Below are positions 23,620 through 35,872 of a DNA stretch of 64,000 nucleotides, piece by piece (the stretch's first letter is position 1; each line of letters opens with the position of its first letter). The stretch comes from Branchiostoma belcheri (lineage: Eukaryota > Chordata > Leptocardii > Amphioxiformes > Branchiostomatidae). Made by a program: the position numbers and the translations under genes. The notes beneath the pieces were generated by a model, which saw nothing but the letters and a program-made list of their open reading frames with translations, was not told where the DNA came from and made no database searches. The stretch spans positions 1 through 64,000 of the forward strand of contig NW_017803113.1 of the NCBI RefSeq assembly GCF_001625305.1. The letters run 5' to 3'.

Positions 23620-24971
23620 CCTTGTACCCCGGGAATGAACTCCAGATGAAGTGTTATGGCTGGCAGAAGCTCGATACTGCGTCTGGGAAAACAAACTTGA
23701 CTGCCGGGAACTCCTAGAGTACCCTGGCTGTTATCTTGTCCGAGATGATTGGATGTGGTGACAGATGCAAACCCAGGCAATCAGCCACCCGAAACAATAC
23801 TTCCGTTCCCAGAAGCAACTAATTTGTAGATGTCATCAAGTTAACTACAACTACCGCTAAGTTTCATCCAGCTTTCATGCCTTTAAAGTTCCCTAATTCT
23901 AAATTGCAAAAAAAATTAATTTTATCTGTAGTAGCCACAGATATACACTGTATGCATACATGGATGGTGAACTCGATTGGATAAGTAATGAAAAATACAG
24001 CTAGCACCTGAATGAACTCCAGATGAAGTGGTATGGCTGGCAGAAGCTTGATACCACGTCTGGGAAAACAAACTTGACTGCTGGGATCTCCTAGAGTACC
24101 CTGGCTGTTGTCTTGTCCGAGATGATGGGCTGTGGTGACAGACTTCTTCTTTGGTCATCCTTGTCACGAGGTGTGGCAGGACAAGAATGTGTCTCCAGTA
24201 CTACTCATGGGAAATTCAAACTCTACTTACTAACTGGATGAATTACGGAGATAATATCTGGACGTTTTGAGTGACATCCACCACTCTTCTTCAGTGTCAC
24301 AAATGAACTAACAGAACTCGATAAAGCATATATGAGCAACAGTTACTGAAAAAACGGTTCACCATGTCAAAGGCCATGCATTGATATGTTTCCAGTAGTG
24401 TTTGTCAGACATTGCAGACAGAAGTTCAGATCCTTGTAAATGAGTTTCAGATTCAATGAGTTTCTTGAAAGTCATGGTTGGATAACCAATCCTTCTTTTT
24501 GCATTGAGACTTGTGTATAACACATCCGTAACACAAACCCATAGCTCTGCCACCCAAAACAATACTTCCATTCCCAGAAGTAACTAACATCCGTGTCCAT
24601 AATATCACCAGGGTCCATAATATCACCAGGATCCATAATATCACCAGGGTCCATAATATCGCCACCTTGAGAAATGGTGTGCTTTAAGATATTTTTACTG
24701 CAACATACTTTATTTGGTATGCACTCCTGCACACCTCAAATGTACATACGTAGGGTATGTTGCAGTAAAAATATCTTTAAGCACACTATTTCTCAAGGTG
24801 GCGATATTATGGACCCTGGTGATATTATGGACACCGATGTGTAATTTGTAGATGACATTGAGTTAAGTAAGGGGTAACTACCAAGTCCATACTCAGTTGG
24901 TGTTTGTTTCAAGTCCAGCACTATTTGTTCATGGCCTTAAAGTTTCCTAAATTCTGAAAGTTGCAATACAC
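23620..24971. repeat. Segmental direct repeat, about 90% identical by eye
   Basis: Blocks at 23630-23770 and 24003-24150 (TGAACTCCAGATGAAGTG, CTGGGAAAACAAACTTGACT, TCCTAGAGTACCCTGGCTG) are near-identical. The next block (23783-23910) is found again at 24550-24587 plus 24842-24970, where it is split by the element at 24588-24841. Confidence 0.8.
24588..24841. mobile_element. 254-bp palindromic element with TAA target duplication and an empty-site paralogue
   Basis: Terminal arms GTGTCCATAATATCACCAGG and the inverse are near-perfect, extending to about 85 bp around a roughly 45-bp centre. TAA flanks both ends (24585-24587, 24842-24844). The paralogous block at 23783-23910 has a single TAA at 23820-23822 and no insert. 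The 3-bp TWA duplication suggests PIF/Harbinger mobilisation. Confidence 0.85.
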
Positions 24972-27836
24972 GATGCATACTTTGATGATGAACTCGATTG
25001 GAAAGTAATAGAAAATACAGTTAGCACCTTTATAAGTTAGCACCATTTAACATCTGTAACGTTACACCTTGGGGGGGTGCTACACTAGAAATTTCTCAAA
25101 CACACTCTGGCAGATTAAACTATGTAACCTCAGATAAACGGTAATGGAGGTTACATGCATGATGAACTTGAATAGCAATAAAATTTACCGTTAGCACCCC
25201 TGCACAGCCCACAAAAAAAAACACGCTGCCAAGGTCGTAGAATTATGCTTCCATGTCTTTCAACACCTCACGTCAAGGTTAGTGAAGGTCAACCGCACAG
25301 AGGTTATTTTGGAAATGAGGGAGACCGGAGCAGAGTGACCCTTGGACAGAAGACGAGACATGCTAGCAAGAACCAGGTGGGATGCGGGACCCTCCCCCAC
25401 TCCCCGGTGCAGAAAAATGCCAGTTATCCAAGGTCAAAGCAATTCACGGTAAAGGTTCAAGGTCAAGAGGCAGATCTTTCAGATGCAGGGGTCAAACCTG
25501 TTCACCTATCAAGGAGAAGGAAAGGTCATATGCATCAATCTGTCTGTAGGTGTATATTTGCACTGGAAGGGATACCTCAGGTGTAATACATTAGTTGTTT
25601 TATTGGTAGGACTCTTCCAATTATACTTTATTTAGCATACAAGTTTGGTTCATACATTCTAAATATGTGTTGACCACTCTGCCCTCTCTGTGTCTTATTG
25701 TACGAGACATCAATCAGGTGAAACTTTGTGAATCCACTTTGGTTCAGAAGTTCTCTCTCTGTCCCCACCAATGGAGATATCCAAACAACTCATTAAGGTG
25801 GTGGTGAAAAATCACAGACACACAGTCAGGTCTATGGTGAAGAATGATGTTTTTACCGTTTCACCCCATTTACACTAGAGGCTACTACTAGATGAGAGAC
25901 CAAACATTTCACAGATCACTCAACGAATGACCTCCCTACACAAAAAAACGATTTTTAAAACATTTTGTGTGTATTGCTGTCTTTTAAATCACAGTTTTGC
26001 ATCTTGCATCATGTTCCAATTTTAAAACTAAGGGTCACACAAATCCAATACTAGTATCATCAACTCAATGGACTGTCCTTTAATTTTAAACGTCTTCTTA
26101 AACTTTTACTGTAAAGTAATTATTATTACTATAAGTGAACAGTCAACTGCAATATAGTCCTTGGAAGTTGTGCTTCAATGTGTGTCAAATGAATAAACTG
26201 CTTCTAATGGTCACTCAGCTTTCGCTGTCTGGTAAGAAAGGGGCCTATGGCTGAACACCTCCTGCCCTCTGCTGTGCTAATTTACATCTTCTAACATTAC
26301 ACGTGATGGCCAGTGGCAAGACTCAAGGTAAATGTATTTTCAGTAAAAACAAAGGTATTGTTGACGTTTGCAGAATATCAACAAACAGGAGGCAGCTAGT
26401 AAAAGTCATGATTGGGTTACCTGCACGGTGGTCTACAGCTTGAGATGTGATCTCCTGGGATCTACGTGTGAAAATGAGCTTTTTTTCTCGTTTTTGTGGC
26501 TGTGGAAGTTTCGAACAGCCATATAGAGCAAGCTTGTTCTTTTTGTGTCGTGCTAAACGGCTCTTAAGAGAGAAGAGATGAAAGAGAGTGCTCAGCATTC
26601 AGACAGTATGTCTCTGTCTCTTCCCTGAAAGCACCTGTCATATTTTGGAAACAGGGACGGTATAAATGAAGTTTAACGAAAGAATGTTTTGTCTCCCACA
26701 ATGCGGTTCAGTCGGCGAAAAAGAGCGGAGATTCCGTAAATCGTTCTGTGAAAGGTGTGGTTATCTGCGATCAATATTTTGTAAATACGGGGGCCTGAAT
26801 GAAGGCACAAGCCTGTAAAACTAATAGTGTTGTCCTGCAAACAGCGGAGAGGCAGGAGAATGAAAGGGTACAAAGCTCGGGCGATCAGGGATGAATGCCT
26901 CGGAGTTTACTACCACTGTTGTATTGTAATCATCACCCCAACACGACATGTGTTGTGTTTATAGACAACAACTCTGACCCGTGTGTATAGTAGTATCAGC
27001 AAGCGTTTCTTAGTATGCAGGTGCTAACCATTGGTGTACATGTATAATAATGTTAGGTATTTCTTGACAGTATTTAGCACTGAAGATATAAATTGTGATT
27101 ACCTGAAATGTCTGGCAGTTTTCAAAATCTATCCGGTGGCTTGAGTCACTGTCTTCTTGTGTTGTATCTCATTACCTGGATTGTCTAAATTTCTTGACAG
27201 TATTTAGTACAGTATTCAAAATACTGTCTACATTGGAAAAAACTTGACTAATTTATGTTACTGATGAAAAGTAGCAGATCAGTTCAGTTCAGTTACTTGA
27301 AATGTCTGGCAGTTTTCAAAAGCTATCCGGTGGCTTGAGTAACTCTGTTCTTGTGTTGTATCTCATTACCTGGATTGTCTAACTCTTCATTGAGTACTTT
27401 GGCTAATTAGTTCTGATTAAGACTGACTTGATCTTGTTACTTAAACCCTTTTAAAAGGCGTCTAACTTTTTACCTTTTCAAGCCATCATTCCCACGAGTC
27501 TACCTGCCTGTAGCCAGCGAGCGTGGAGAATGGTGTCTCTCAGTGTCACCAATTAGCAGGGGTTGAAAGGGGTGAGCTATGTATAGACGAAGGTCGGGTA
27601 ACTCAGTTATCAGTTTTCATCTCTTAAACCTGTGTTTTGTAAACATTACCTCGCGCCTTTTAAGTCAACACCTTGCTCCGGGCATCAATGGTTGTGGTGG
27701 ATTTTTTTCTATCACAATCGTCTGACTTCTTTCGTCAGCTTTTGTGCTGCGAAGAAGTAAGTCTGGCGCCTAAAAAACCTATCAGCAAAATCATCCCCCA
27801 CTAGGTGTTGCTTCTAAGCTATATCAACAAAAATAA
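24972..27836. other. Intron, no exon seen
   Basis: Unassigned, moderately AT-rich. The frame at 25245-25586 has no recognisable domain. Arms of the GACATCCAGGTAATGAG family occur near 27095-27190 and 27290-27385. Confidence 0.4.
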
Positions 27837-28152
27837 TAGCCTCCATAGCATGCCAAAAACTGGGGGTTTTGGGGGTCTTCAGGGCGTTTGGGAGCTTTTA
27901 TGTGCTATTTTCTGATTGCATTATAGACAACATAGCCGGCCTGGTTGAATTACCCCCGTTTTTTGAACTGGGCTAATCAGAAAACAGCCGAAGACCACCA
28001 AACCCCCAGTTCTATAAGCCTGCTACAGAGGCTAATCAGAAAACAGCCAAAGACCACCAAACCCCCAGTTCTATAAGCCTGCTACGGAGGCTAATCAGAA
28101 AACAGCCGAAGACCACCAAACCCCCAGTTGTATAAGCCTGCTATGGAGGCTA
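27837..28152 (+). mobile_element. TAGCCTCC element with three copies of its right end
   Basis: It begins TAGCCTCCATAGCATGCC and ends CTATGGAGGCTA. The 59-bp right-end module (AATCAGAAAACAGCC ... CTACGGAGGCT) is repeated three times in tandem. ATCAACAAAA occurs just outside both ends. A left-end fragment is repeated at 28601-28675. Confidence 0.75.
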
Positions 28153-28675
28153 ATAATCAACAAAACTTTTTTCCTCACCATCCGTATCTGTCAAACCCAT
28201 TTCCCATTTTGTTTACAGTCGACCCTTGCTTCTTCCTGGGATGCTAGGTGAGGGTCCTGCAGGGGCCTTTGAAGCAGGCTTTTAAGAGAAAAGATTCTGC
28301 ACTTGTTGTGTCTGGGAGGAAGTTATCCATCCCGGCTCCACAAAAGATCCAGGGAGCCAGTGTGTCAACAAACAGCGGTGGGGGGACAGTGTGGTCTTCC
28401 CTGTGATCTAATTACGGGACACTTGTGGTTGCCACATGATGTCTTCGGTGTCCCAAGGTCAAGGTGATAGATATACGGGACGGGAAGTATTGAGTTAACC
28501 CACAAGTATGAGTCAGCACTCGCAGGTAGCAGCACGATTTGGGTTATTGTAAATTCACTTATGTTCACGGTAACAAAATTTCAAGGTCTGAGGAAAATGT
28601 AGCCTCCATAGCATGCCCAAAACTGGGGGTTTTCATGGTCTTTGGGATCTTTTATTTGCTATTTTCTGATTGCAT

Positions 28676-29744
28676 AACATAGCTGGTAGCTAAACAGATT
28701 TGATTGACAATATCTGCCAGTAGTGTGATGAAGCAGTGCCATGTACTGTCAAAACTGTCAAGAAAAATACTTGTCAATCTGGTGTGTGAGGATAGGTGGT
28801 CACTGTAGATGGGGAAAAAATAATCTAAGGAGCACCAAAAAGTGGTCACAGGTGGTCTTTATGCAGAGGTGGTCACTTCTATGGGTTTGACTGTCAGAAA
28901 TATTAACATATTACGGTTGTTAAAGTTTGGAAGGATGCATAACAAAGTTACAAGATGTGTTGAATTGAACTGAATTTCTTTGCTTAGTCTTCCATTTAAC
29001 AAAATAAGCAATGGGGTGTCAAGTGCATTTTAACCTTCAACAATACATACTTCTGTAGTGCCCACACTGTGCAACTACCCTTGATAAGTCAATGTACCGT
29101 AGGTTTTGTTTAAACTAGGGAATGTACAATGCAGTCTAGAGATGGACGAAAATACAGTACAATCTAGACGACACATAAAGCCAAGTCCTCTTAATTGAGC
29201 TAGGAATTCGTGTGTTTACATTTATAATCAAAAACCTACAGAGAGTTTGTAATTTTACTTCTTGTAGAGACTCTTCACAATACTTAAAGTTTAACTCCTT
29301 CTAAATACCTTTAAAAACAGCAACACAAAACAGAAAAACAGTCCACATAGTTTCCTATTCAGAGGCTTTCCTGAGTTGACCTGTCCCTTCACATACTTTC
29401 TGCAATCCCCGAAGACTTCTGTAAGTTGCTGTATGGGGAAACTCTTTTATAGAACGTTTTATCTCCAAGCTGAATTAACAGGAAGGTCAGATGTTTTACA
29501 AGTAGTTAGAGTGAGAACTTCTTTTACACGCCATTAGGTCCACATAAAAACTGCCCGAATATGTGAGACACCCCTTAGAATGGGACCAGGTGTGAATGGG
29601 GTTTCTAGAAGGAAGAGTAACATTATTTGAAGCCTTACGGAAGGTAGGACTAGGAGACACTACCTGAAATGTCTGGCAGCTTTCAAAGTTTATTCGGTGG
29701 CTTGAGTGACTCTTTTCTTGTGCCCGGGACCGGAGGGTGATGCG
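28676..29744. other. Intron, no exon seen
   Basis: Unassigned sequence; a fragment of the CTAAGGAGCACCAAAAAGTG family is near 28825. Confidence 0.4.
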
Positions 29745-30303
29745 GAATACACCGTGTTGTATTTTATTTATGTCATACCCACCCAAGAAAACGCGCCTTT
29801 CAATGTGAAAGACTGGTGGTAAAATCTAGACTGGACATCCCCAATTTTTGTTGTAATTGTGCTTTAAGAGTAATTAACAGGAGCTAACCCTTTGTGTAAG
29901 GTAGTCTGGTGTTTTTGTTTTTTTTTCAAGAAAGTGGTTTAGATTATTGCCTTTGTACATGTCAGTGTACACCATCTTTGCAAACATGGGGCACAATAGC
30001 AGTTTGGTATTACACATCATACCCGGGCCGCGATAACGTTCGATAACGGGTTCCGGACCGGGCCGTACTTTACGGTACGGCCCANNNNNNNNNNNNNNNN
30101 NNNNNNNNNNNNNNNNNNNATTCGAACGCGTTTCGCCCTAACCGCGTGTGCCCCTTTCGAAAATTCGAATACAGAATCCGGACGTTGGAATTGATGTTGT
30201 TGCATTTTAGGGTTCAGTGGCACCAACTTTTGGCTCATCTTGCATTGAAAGGCGTGTTTTCTTAGGTGGGTATGACATAAATAAAATACAACACGGTGTA
30301 TTC
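29745..30303. mobile_element. Foldback element with 60-bp inverted arms; contains assembly gap
   Basis: Arms 29745-29807 and 30241-30303 are inverse copies with two or three mismatches (TACACCGTGTTGTATTTTAT at the ends). The interior is CpG-rich (CCCGGGCCGCG, GGTACGGCC, TTCGAACGCG) and holds a run of 35 N at 30085-30119. Confidence 0.75.
30085..30119. other. Assembly gap (35 N)
   Basis: Unresolved bases in the centre of the foldback element. The flanks GGCCGTACTTTACGGTACGG are themselves palindromic, so a hairpin may have blocked sequencing. Confidence 0.99.
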
Positions 30304-30717
30304 TATATGTACAGAACAACCTGTCACAGCTAATCTTTTCACAATTCTAACTGTAACCAATATCTAGTCAGGATGTGTCACCTGTACTAGATGGCAGTTT
30401 GATTTTCCTCATCCTTTTGACACATACCAGAGCAATGACATCCTTGCTGATCTCTTCTTGTCAAGACAAAGTGGTGTTGTGTCTGGCAGAAGCCTGGAAA
30501 CCAAACGAAATGATTGAAGGGAGCCTCCTGTTATCTTAACAAAGTTTAGGGTTTCTCTCACATGTGTGTGTGATCATAGGGTACATGTAATTTGTGTACC
30601 TATCACAAGATTTGCTTCATCACTAGATAGTTTTGAACAATGATTATGGTTAGATGTGCAAAGTTTAGGTGTGATAGGTCGTTTGGGGTAATATACAATT
30701 AGCTAGCTGCTGCTGCT

Positions 30718-30905
30718 GCGCTCCATGGAGGGCGGTTATACCGGCTATACAGATACAGAAGCTGGTGTGTTATGCTGAAAGGCGGTTATACTGGGTATAC
30801 AGATACAGAAGCTGGTGTGTTACACCGAAGGGCAGTGATACAATGTATCAGCTATACACTCAGATGCAGAAGCAGGTGTGTTATGCCAAGGGGCAGTTAT
30901 ACCAG
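30718..30905 (+). repeat. 50-bp minisatellite, array A (about 4 diverged units)
   Basis: Units contain GGCGGTTATACCGGCTATAC and AGATACAGAAGCTGGTGTG. The left flank (GAACAATGATTATGGTTAG, TAGGTGTGATAGGTCG) is homologous to the left flanks of arrays B and C. Confidence 0.85.
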
Positions 30906-31239
30906 CTAATATTTAGATACAGATACCCTGGGTGATTCCTGGTGTTTGGTAGGCCGACCTTAATATATTGTGGGTAGAGTGAGAGAAAGCATGAACCAAA
31001 GTTTGTTGCTGATTGAGATAAACAGAATGACACAGCTGGTATTGCCAGTAACCTACAATAGTCTAAACTGTATATTATCCATCTTAGAAACACTAGAGAA
31101 AAGTTACAAAAGCCATATTTTTCAGACATACAAACTTTGAAAATACCGGTAGTTCTTGCAAAATGCATACAAATAGTGTCTTTTTAGTTGTTTGAAAGAA
31201 AGACTATTGTACGTTTATGCTCTTACCAGCCAAGTACTA

Positions 31240-31310
31240 TGAATGAATGAATCATGAATGAATGAATGAATGAACGAACGAACGAACAAATGAATGAATG
31301 AATCGCTGTC
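31240..31310. repeat. (GAAT)n microsatellite
   Basis: About 70 bp of GAAT/GAAC units directly before the CTGTCACCAAGTACAGTAGG retroelement-derived sequence. Confidence 0.85.
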
Positions 31311-31444
31311 ACCAAGTACAGTAGGGGCATTGTCATTACTTTTAGATAGCTTTAAACAATGTCTAGAGTTAGATGTCCAAGGGCTAGGTGTAACAAGTCA
31401 TTCGGTGTGATATAACTAGCTGCCGCTGCGCCGGGTGCCTGCGA

Positions 31445-31795
31445 AGCTGGTGTGTTACGCCGAAAGGTGGTTATACCGGCTATACAGAATCTGATACAGA
31501 AGCTGGTGTGTTACGCCGAAGGGCAGTTATACCGGCTATACAGATACAGAAGCTGGTGTGTTACGCCGTAGGGCGGTTATACTGGCTATACAGATACAGA
31601 AGCTGGTGTGTTACGCCGAAGGGCAGTTATACCGGCTATACAGATACAGAAGCTGGCATGTTACGCCGAAGGGCGGTTATACCGGCTATACAGATACAGA
31701 AGCTGGTGTGTTACGCGGAAGGGCGGTTATACCGGCTATACAGATACAGAAGCTGGTGTGTTACGCCGAAAGGCAGTTATACCGGCTATACAGAT
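31445..31795 (+). repeat. 50-bp minisatellite, array B (7 units)
   Basis: Seven units of AGATACAGAAGCTGGTGTG + TTACGCCGAAGGGC + GGTTATACCGGCTATAC. Because 50 is not a multiple of 3 and the unit lacks stops, all three forward frames stay open and give spurious ORFs. Confidence 0.95.
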
Positions 31796-31989
31796 CTCGA
31801 GATAAGGTCTTTGACCGCCTTGACAGCTGCTGATGCCCTCAAACTGGTTTCTGTACTCCTGTAACAGTAATCCCGATCTGTTAATCTGTGAAGGGTTGTG
31901 TAGGTCATCTTTTTGACACCCTGGTATGTAAATATCCTGTCTTCATGGGTTATTAGGTCCCATGTTTAGAGAACAGAATGTTATACACA

Positions 31990-32225
31990 AGGAAATTGTT
32001 ACTCAAACAACGGGATAGATTTTGAAAACTGTCAGATGTTTCAAGTACATGTAGCATCTACTATTACTTTAAAATTTCGTAAGTGACTGAAAGTAAGTGG
32101 ATGCATGGAGGTAAAAAGATTTTACCTCCATGGTGGATGCTACTTGAAACGTCTGACAGTTTTCCAAATCTATCCAGTTGCTTGAGTAACAATTTCCTTG
32201 TGTATCTCATTACCTGGATGTCTAA
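31990..32225. mobile_element. Foldback element of the CCAGGTAATGAGATA family
   Basis: Left arm TTACTCAAACAACGGGATAG, right arm CTATCCAGTTGCTTGAGTAA followed by ATCTCATTACCTGGATGTC. An inner inverted pair GAGGTAAAA/TTTTACCTC sits at the centre. Confidence 0.65.
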
Positions 32226-32429
32226 CATTCATCCACCTACAGAGAACTGAATGCTTTGAGGCACCTAAGAAGTGAAATATTTCACCATATCAGATGTTTA
32301 AATATCAGTTGGTCCTTCATTTCTTTAACAATGTCTCGTTCGTTGAATCTCTGTCGTTCACAGGATTCCATATTGTGAAAATGATACTACTAACGGAAAG
32401 GACTGAGTTCATACTTTTATACAATCAAA

Positions 32430-32860
32430 TCCGTACAAGTAACCCCCTCCACATAAGGACCACCTGGCCATTGATATATGCCAAACCTGTACTAGTGACC
32501 ACCTCTACATCTACATAAGGACCATCTGGCCATTGATAATGATACTGTAATAGTCAAATCGGTACACGTGACCACCTCTACATAAGGACCACCTGGCCAT
32601 TGATACATTTTGGTGGCCCCTTAGATAATTTTTCCCATATACACAAGCATTTCAATGAATCCTGTCTATAGTAAACCACCTGTCCACATAGACCAGATTT
32701 TAACAGCTCCATGGATAATTTTTCCCATTGACATCAAGAATCCTGTCTATAGTAAACCACCTGTCCACATAGACCAGATTTTAACAGTTCCATGGATAAT
32801 TTTTCCCATTGACATCAAGAATCCTGTCTATAGTAAACCACCTGTCCACATAGACCAGAT
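32430..32860. repeat. Two short tandem families, one with an 81-bp period
   Basis: First, three copies of ACATAAGGACCACCTGGCC. Second, three copies of an 81-bp unit starting at 32658, 32739 and 32820 (AATCCTGTCTATAGTAAACC ... AATTTTTCCCATTGACA). The 27-residue periodic ORF here is a consequence of the 81-bp period. Confidence 0.85.
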
Positions 32861-33083
32861 TTTTTCCAGGCCCCTGAATGGCCTTGTTGGGCAGTTTTGA
32901 CTGCAGTCAGTCTACTTTGGAAAAGATAACAGTGTCATTCATATGTCAACACCCCTGATGTTGTTGTTGTAGGAAAGTACAAGTTCCGGTGATGGTCCAG
33001 ACAGGTAGTGCGCTGCCTCTCATGACAGTTTACACTGACACCTGCCAGAGAAAATAGTTTGACAACCCTTTTGTAGGGCTCGA

Positions 33084-33280
33084 AATAGCCTCTACCAGGC
33101 TTGGGGAGGCAGCTGGAAAGAGTAGAAATTGGCCAAATAGAGAGATAAGCATGCCAAGGGAGTTTGTCCCAAGCCGTGCGGCAAAATGTTCTCTCAACGG
33201 ACAAACTCCCTTGTTGGCATGCTTATCTCTCTATTTGGCTGATTTATACTCTTTCCAGCCACCTCCCCAAGCCTGGTAGA
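33084..33280. repeat. Foldback with about 80-bp inverted arms
   Basis: Arms about 33084-33164 and 33201-33280 (GCCTCTACCAGGCTTGGGGA / TCCCCAAGCCTGGTAGAGGC; GATAAGCATGCCAA / TTGGCATGCTTATC) with a 36-bp centre. GGGCTCGAAAT lies just left at 33077, and its inverse ATTTCGAGCCCTG is at 34049, suggesting a larger composite element. Confidence 0.75.
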
Positions 33281-33646
33281 GGCTACTCAAAATACTGGAT
33301 GCATGATTGTGCACCTTAGTGCACCCAAATTTGGAGTGGAGCACCCAATTTTTTTCTGTGGGTGCTCCAGTGCACCCAAATATTTCCGTAGGCTTACATA
33401 TGTAAAGATGTTAAAAGTATACTAGTATACAGGATATTCTTAACATCAAAGTGTCAGAAAAATAGTAAAATCATTTTTAAAGTACTTTTCTTTTGAAATG
33501 AAACATGATTAATTTCTGCTAACATTCTACTTATTTTGTTTTTATATGGTGCACCCAAAAAATGTTTGGTGCACCCAAATCTTTAGGTTTGGTTTCAAGT
33601 TTCAACTATATATATTTCACCTATTTCACCTTTCACCAATAAACTA

Positions 33647-33828
33647 GTGGACGTCCCAATCACGTCACAAGTCACAAGTACAATGTACCTAATACCAGCC
33701 CAGAAGAGAACAAGAAATAGCCAGTACCAGAGTTATCAACCAAGGATTGAGGTGTTCAATTATTTATTCTTTCCTAGAACTATCGCAGAGTGGAACTCAC
33801 TGTCACCAAGTACAGTAGGGGGATTGTC
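33647..33828 (+). pseudogene. Non-LTR retrotransposon 3' coding remnant
   Basis: The translation includes RNSQYQSYQPRIEV, then FFPRTIAEWNSLSPSTV. FFPRTI-x-EWN-x-L is the very common end of CR1/RTE-like reverse-transcriptase proteins. The copy is a short fragment with no RT core. The sequence continues into a UTR-like stretch and one minisatellite unit (33968-34030). Confidence 0.75.
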
Positions 33829-33900
33829 AACGTCTAGCTCTAGACATTGTTTAAAGCTATCTATTTAGATAGCTTTAAACAATGTCTAGAGCTAGACGTT
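33829..33900. repeat. Perfect 35-bp palindrome with 2-nt spacer
   Basis: Arms 33829-33863 and 33866-33900 (AACGTCTAGCTCTAGACATT ... CTATCTA) are exact inverses. The right arm continues into the same UTR-like sequence found at 31350, so only the left arm is the inverted extra copy. Confidence 0.9.
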
Positions 33901-33967
33901 CAAGGGTTAGGTGTAACAAGTCGATCGGTGTAATGTAGCCAGCTGCCACCGCGCCGCGTACCTGCAA

Positions 33968-34030
33968 AGCTGGTGTGTTACACCAAAAGGCGGTTATACT
34001 GGCTATACAGAATCTGATACAGATACCTAT
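33968..34030 (+). repeat. 50-bp minisatellite, array C (single unit)
   Basis: One unit (GGCGGTTATACTGGCTATAC) downstream of the retroelement remnant, preceded by GCAAAGCTGGTGTGTTAC. Confidence 0.85.
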
Positions 34031-34380
34031 TCCCGAAAATTAATTTCGAGCCCTGCAGTTTGTACTGACACCTGCTATGTTTTTGTGGGAGACAAAATAG
34101 TTTGAGGACCGTTTTGACAGGACCTGTCTGTCCCAGGTCTTCTCAATTACTAACTGAGGACTGCCTGTCTGAAGTCAAGAGCCTGGAAAGAAGAATGTTT
34201 GTTGCCTGAGAAAATGTGGGAGTAGCTACAGTTGTAACTTGGTGAAAGGAGAGTGACATACTGTTACCCTATGCTGAGCTGCCAGGGGGGCCAAAATCTA
34301 ATGATTTCTAGGTCCGATCAAGACCTACCCACATACCAAATATCAAGACAATCCAGCCAGGCATTCTAAAGTTATCACGT

Positions 34381-34423
34381 TCACACACACACAGACACAC
34401 ATACACACACACACACAGACAAA
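34381..34423. repeat. (CA)n microsatellite
   Basis: CA/CACAGA run following GTTATCACGTT. Confidence 0.85.
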
Positions 34424-34649
34424 TACTCCCCAAAACATTAACATTCTTGGCAAAGTATTATATTTTGCTGCACCAAAGCTGAGGACATCCTGCCAGGACA
34501 GTCAAGTTCAATAGCAGAGCCACAGTAGCTAATGTTTCCCAATTAAGGCTGCTGAAAGTTCCTTGCATCATTACTTTTTGAGGACTTCCTGCAGAGACAG
34601 AGTCTCCCTTGGCAGGTATGTGTTACCATACACAGGTATCATGTTGTCA

Positions 34650-35520
34650 CTTCTGGCCCTGTTCCAGGTAAGGGTCTTCTCCTCCGATATTTAGACATGA
34701 ACGTTTCATGAAACCTAAGACTGTGGGACCTTATTTATAAGATTCTGTAAACCTGTATGTGATACTGATAATAAAATATATATGTAGATAACTTTCCAGG
34801 TAATGTAATAAGAGTCTTCTTCTAGCCTAAGAAAAGGCCTTTTTTCTTCTCCTTGGGCCTTTACAGAACTTTGGGGGGTTATTGGTGATATTCAGACATG
34901 CAGGTTTGAGGAAACTCAACACTGTGGTGGCATAGATCCTTCTGCCCTAAAGGTAACACAGAAGTGACCTGTATGTGATAATAGGTAACTTTCCAGGTAA
35001 CGTTAAGGGTCTTTAGCTTCTCCTAAGGTGGCCTCAAAAAGGGGCTTTTTTAGACCTCCTTTGAAACCTAAGATCATGTTGGCCTAAGATCCTGCTTCAC
35101 TTGGTTACACAGAAGTGACCTGTATGTGATACTGATAATCTCACTAATAGTAATAAATATAGATAACTTTCTAGGTACGGGTCTCTTCCTTGGGACTTTA
35201 CAGAACTGTGGGGGGTTAATCATGATATTAATTAATTTTGGACTTGTTTCATGAAACCAAACACTGTGATGGCCCCAAATCCTTCTGCACTGAAGGTTAA
35301 ACACAGAAGTGTGTGATACTGATAATAGACAAATAATTATAGATAACTTTCTAGGTACGGGTCTCTTCCTTGGGACTTTGCGGAAGGTTAATAATGATAT
35401 TCAGACTTGTACGATTTGTGAAACCCAACTCTGCGGTGGCCTAAGATCCTGCTGCACTTGGTTACACAGAAGTGACCTGTATGTGATGCTGATTATAGAT
35501 AACTTTCCTATCTATTTTTC
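34650..35520. repeat. Tandem repeat, about 5 diverged copies of 160-200 bp
   Basis: Recurring words in fixed order are ACAGAAGTGACCTGTATGTG, GATAACTTTC(C/T)AGGTA, GGGTCTCTTCCTTGGGAC, GATATTCAGAC and CAACACTGTGGTGGC. No exon is seen. Confidence 0.8.
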
Positions 35521-35872
35521 ATTTTGACAGCTGATGTCTTGGAGGTCTACTTGAACAAATCACATACAAAATGTAGTTGACACCAACAGGTAGAGGTTGG
35601 GGGGCCTGTTTGTGACTTTTTAAAAGCTTTTTAGGCATTTTATCAGGCTTCCTTTTCTGTTGGCTTTTCGTTTGGTATCCTGGTATAGCACACAAGAAAT
35701 GAAGTACATACAGAGAACTGATATGCCATAAGAAAAAACAAAATTATAAGCCCCCAAAAAAGACTGACTCATACATGTACTGCAGAGCCTAATAGGGAGG
35801 ATAGTAAAAATCCACGGTACAATATTGTATGTTTCTTAGCATGAAAGTTCATCTGTGTTGGTACAAATCATT

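Noticed and set aside
31508-31864. Overlapping repeat-protein ORFs over the 50-bp arrays (also 41583-41891, 46775-47143, 57435-57811)
   Set aside because: They are open in several frames because the 50-bp unit has no stops and shifts frame each copy. This is a minisatellite, not a gene.
32655-32900. ORF with three 27-residue repeats
   Set aside because: It mirrors an 81-bp non-coding tandem repeat that is also present as single copies elsewhere in the window.
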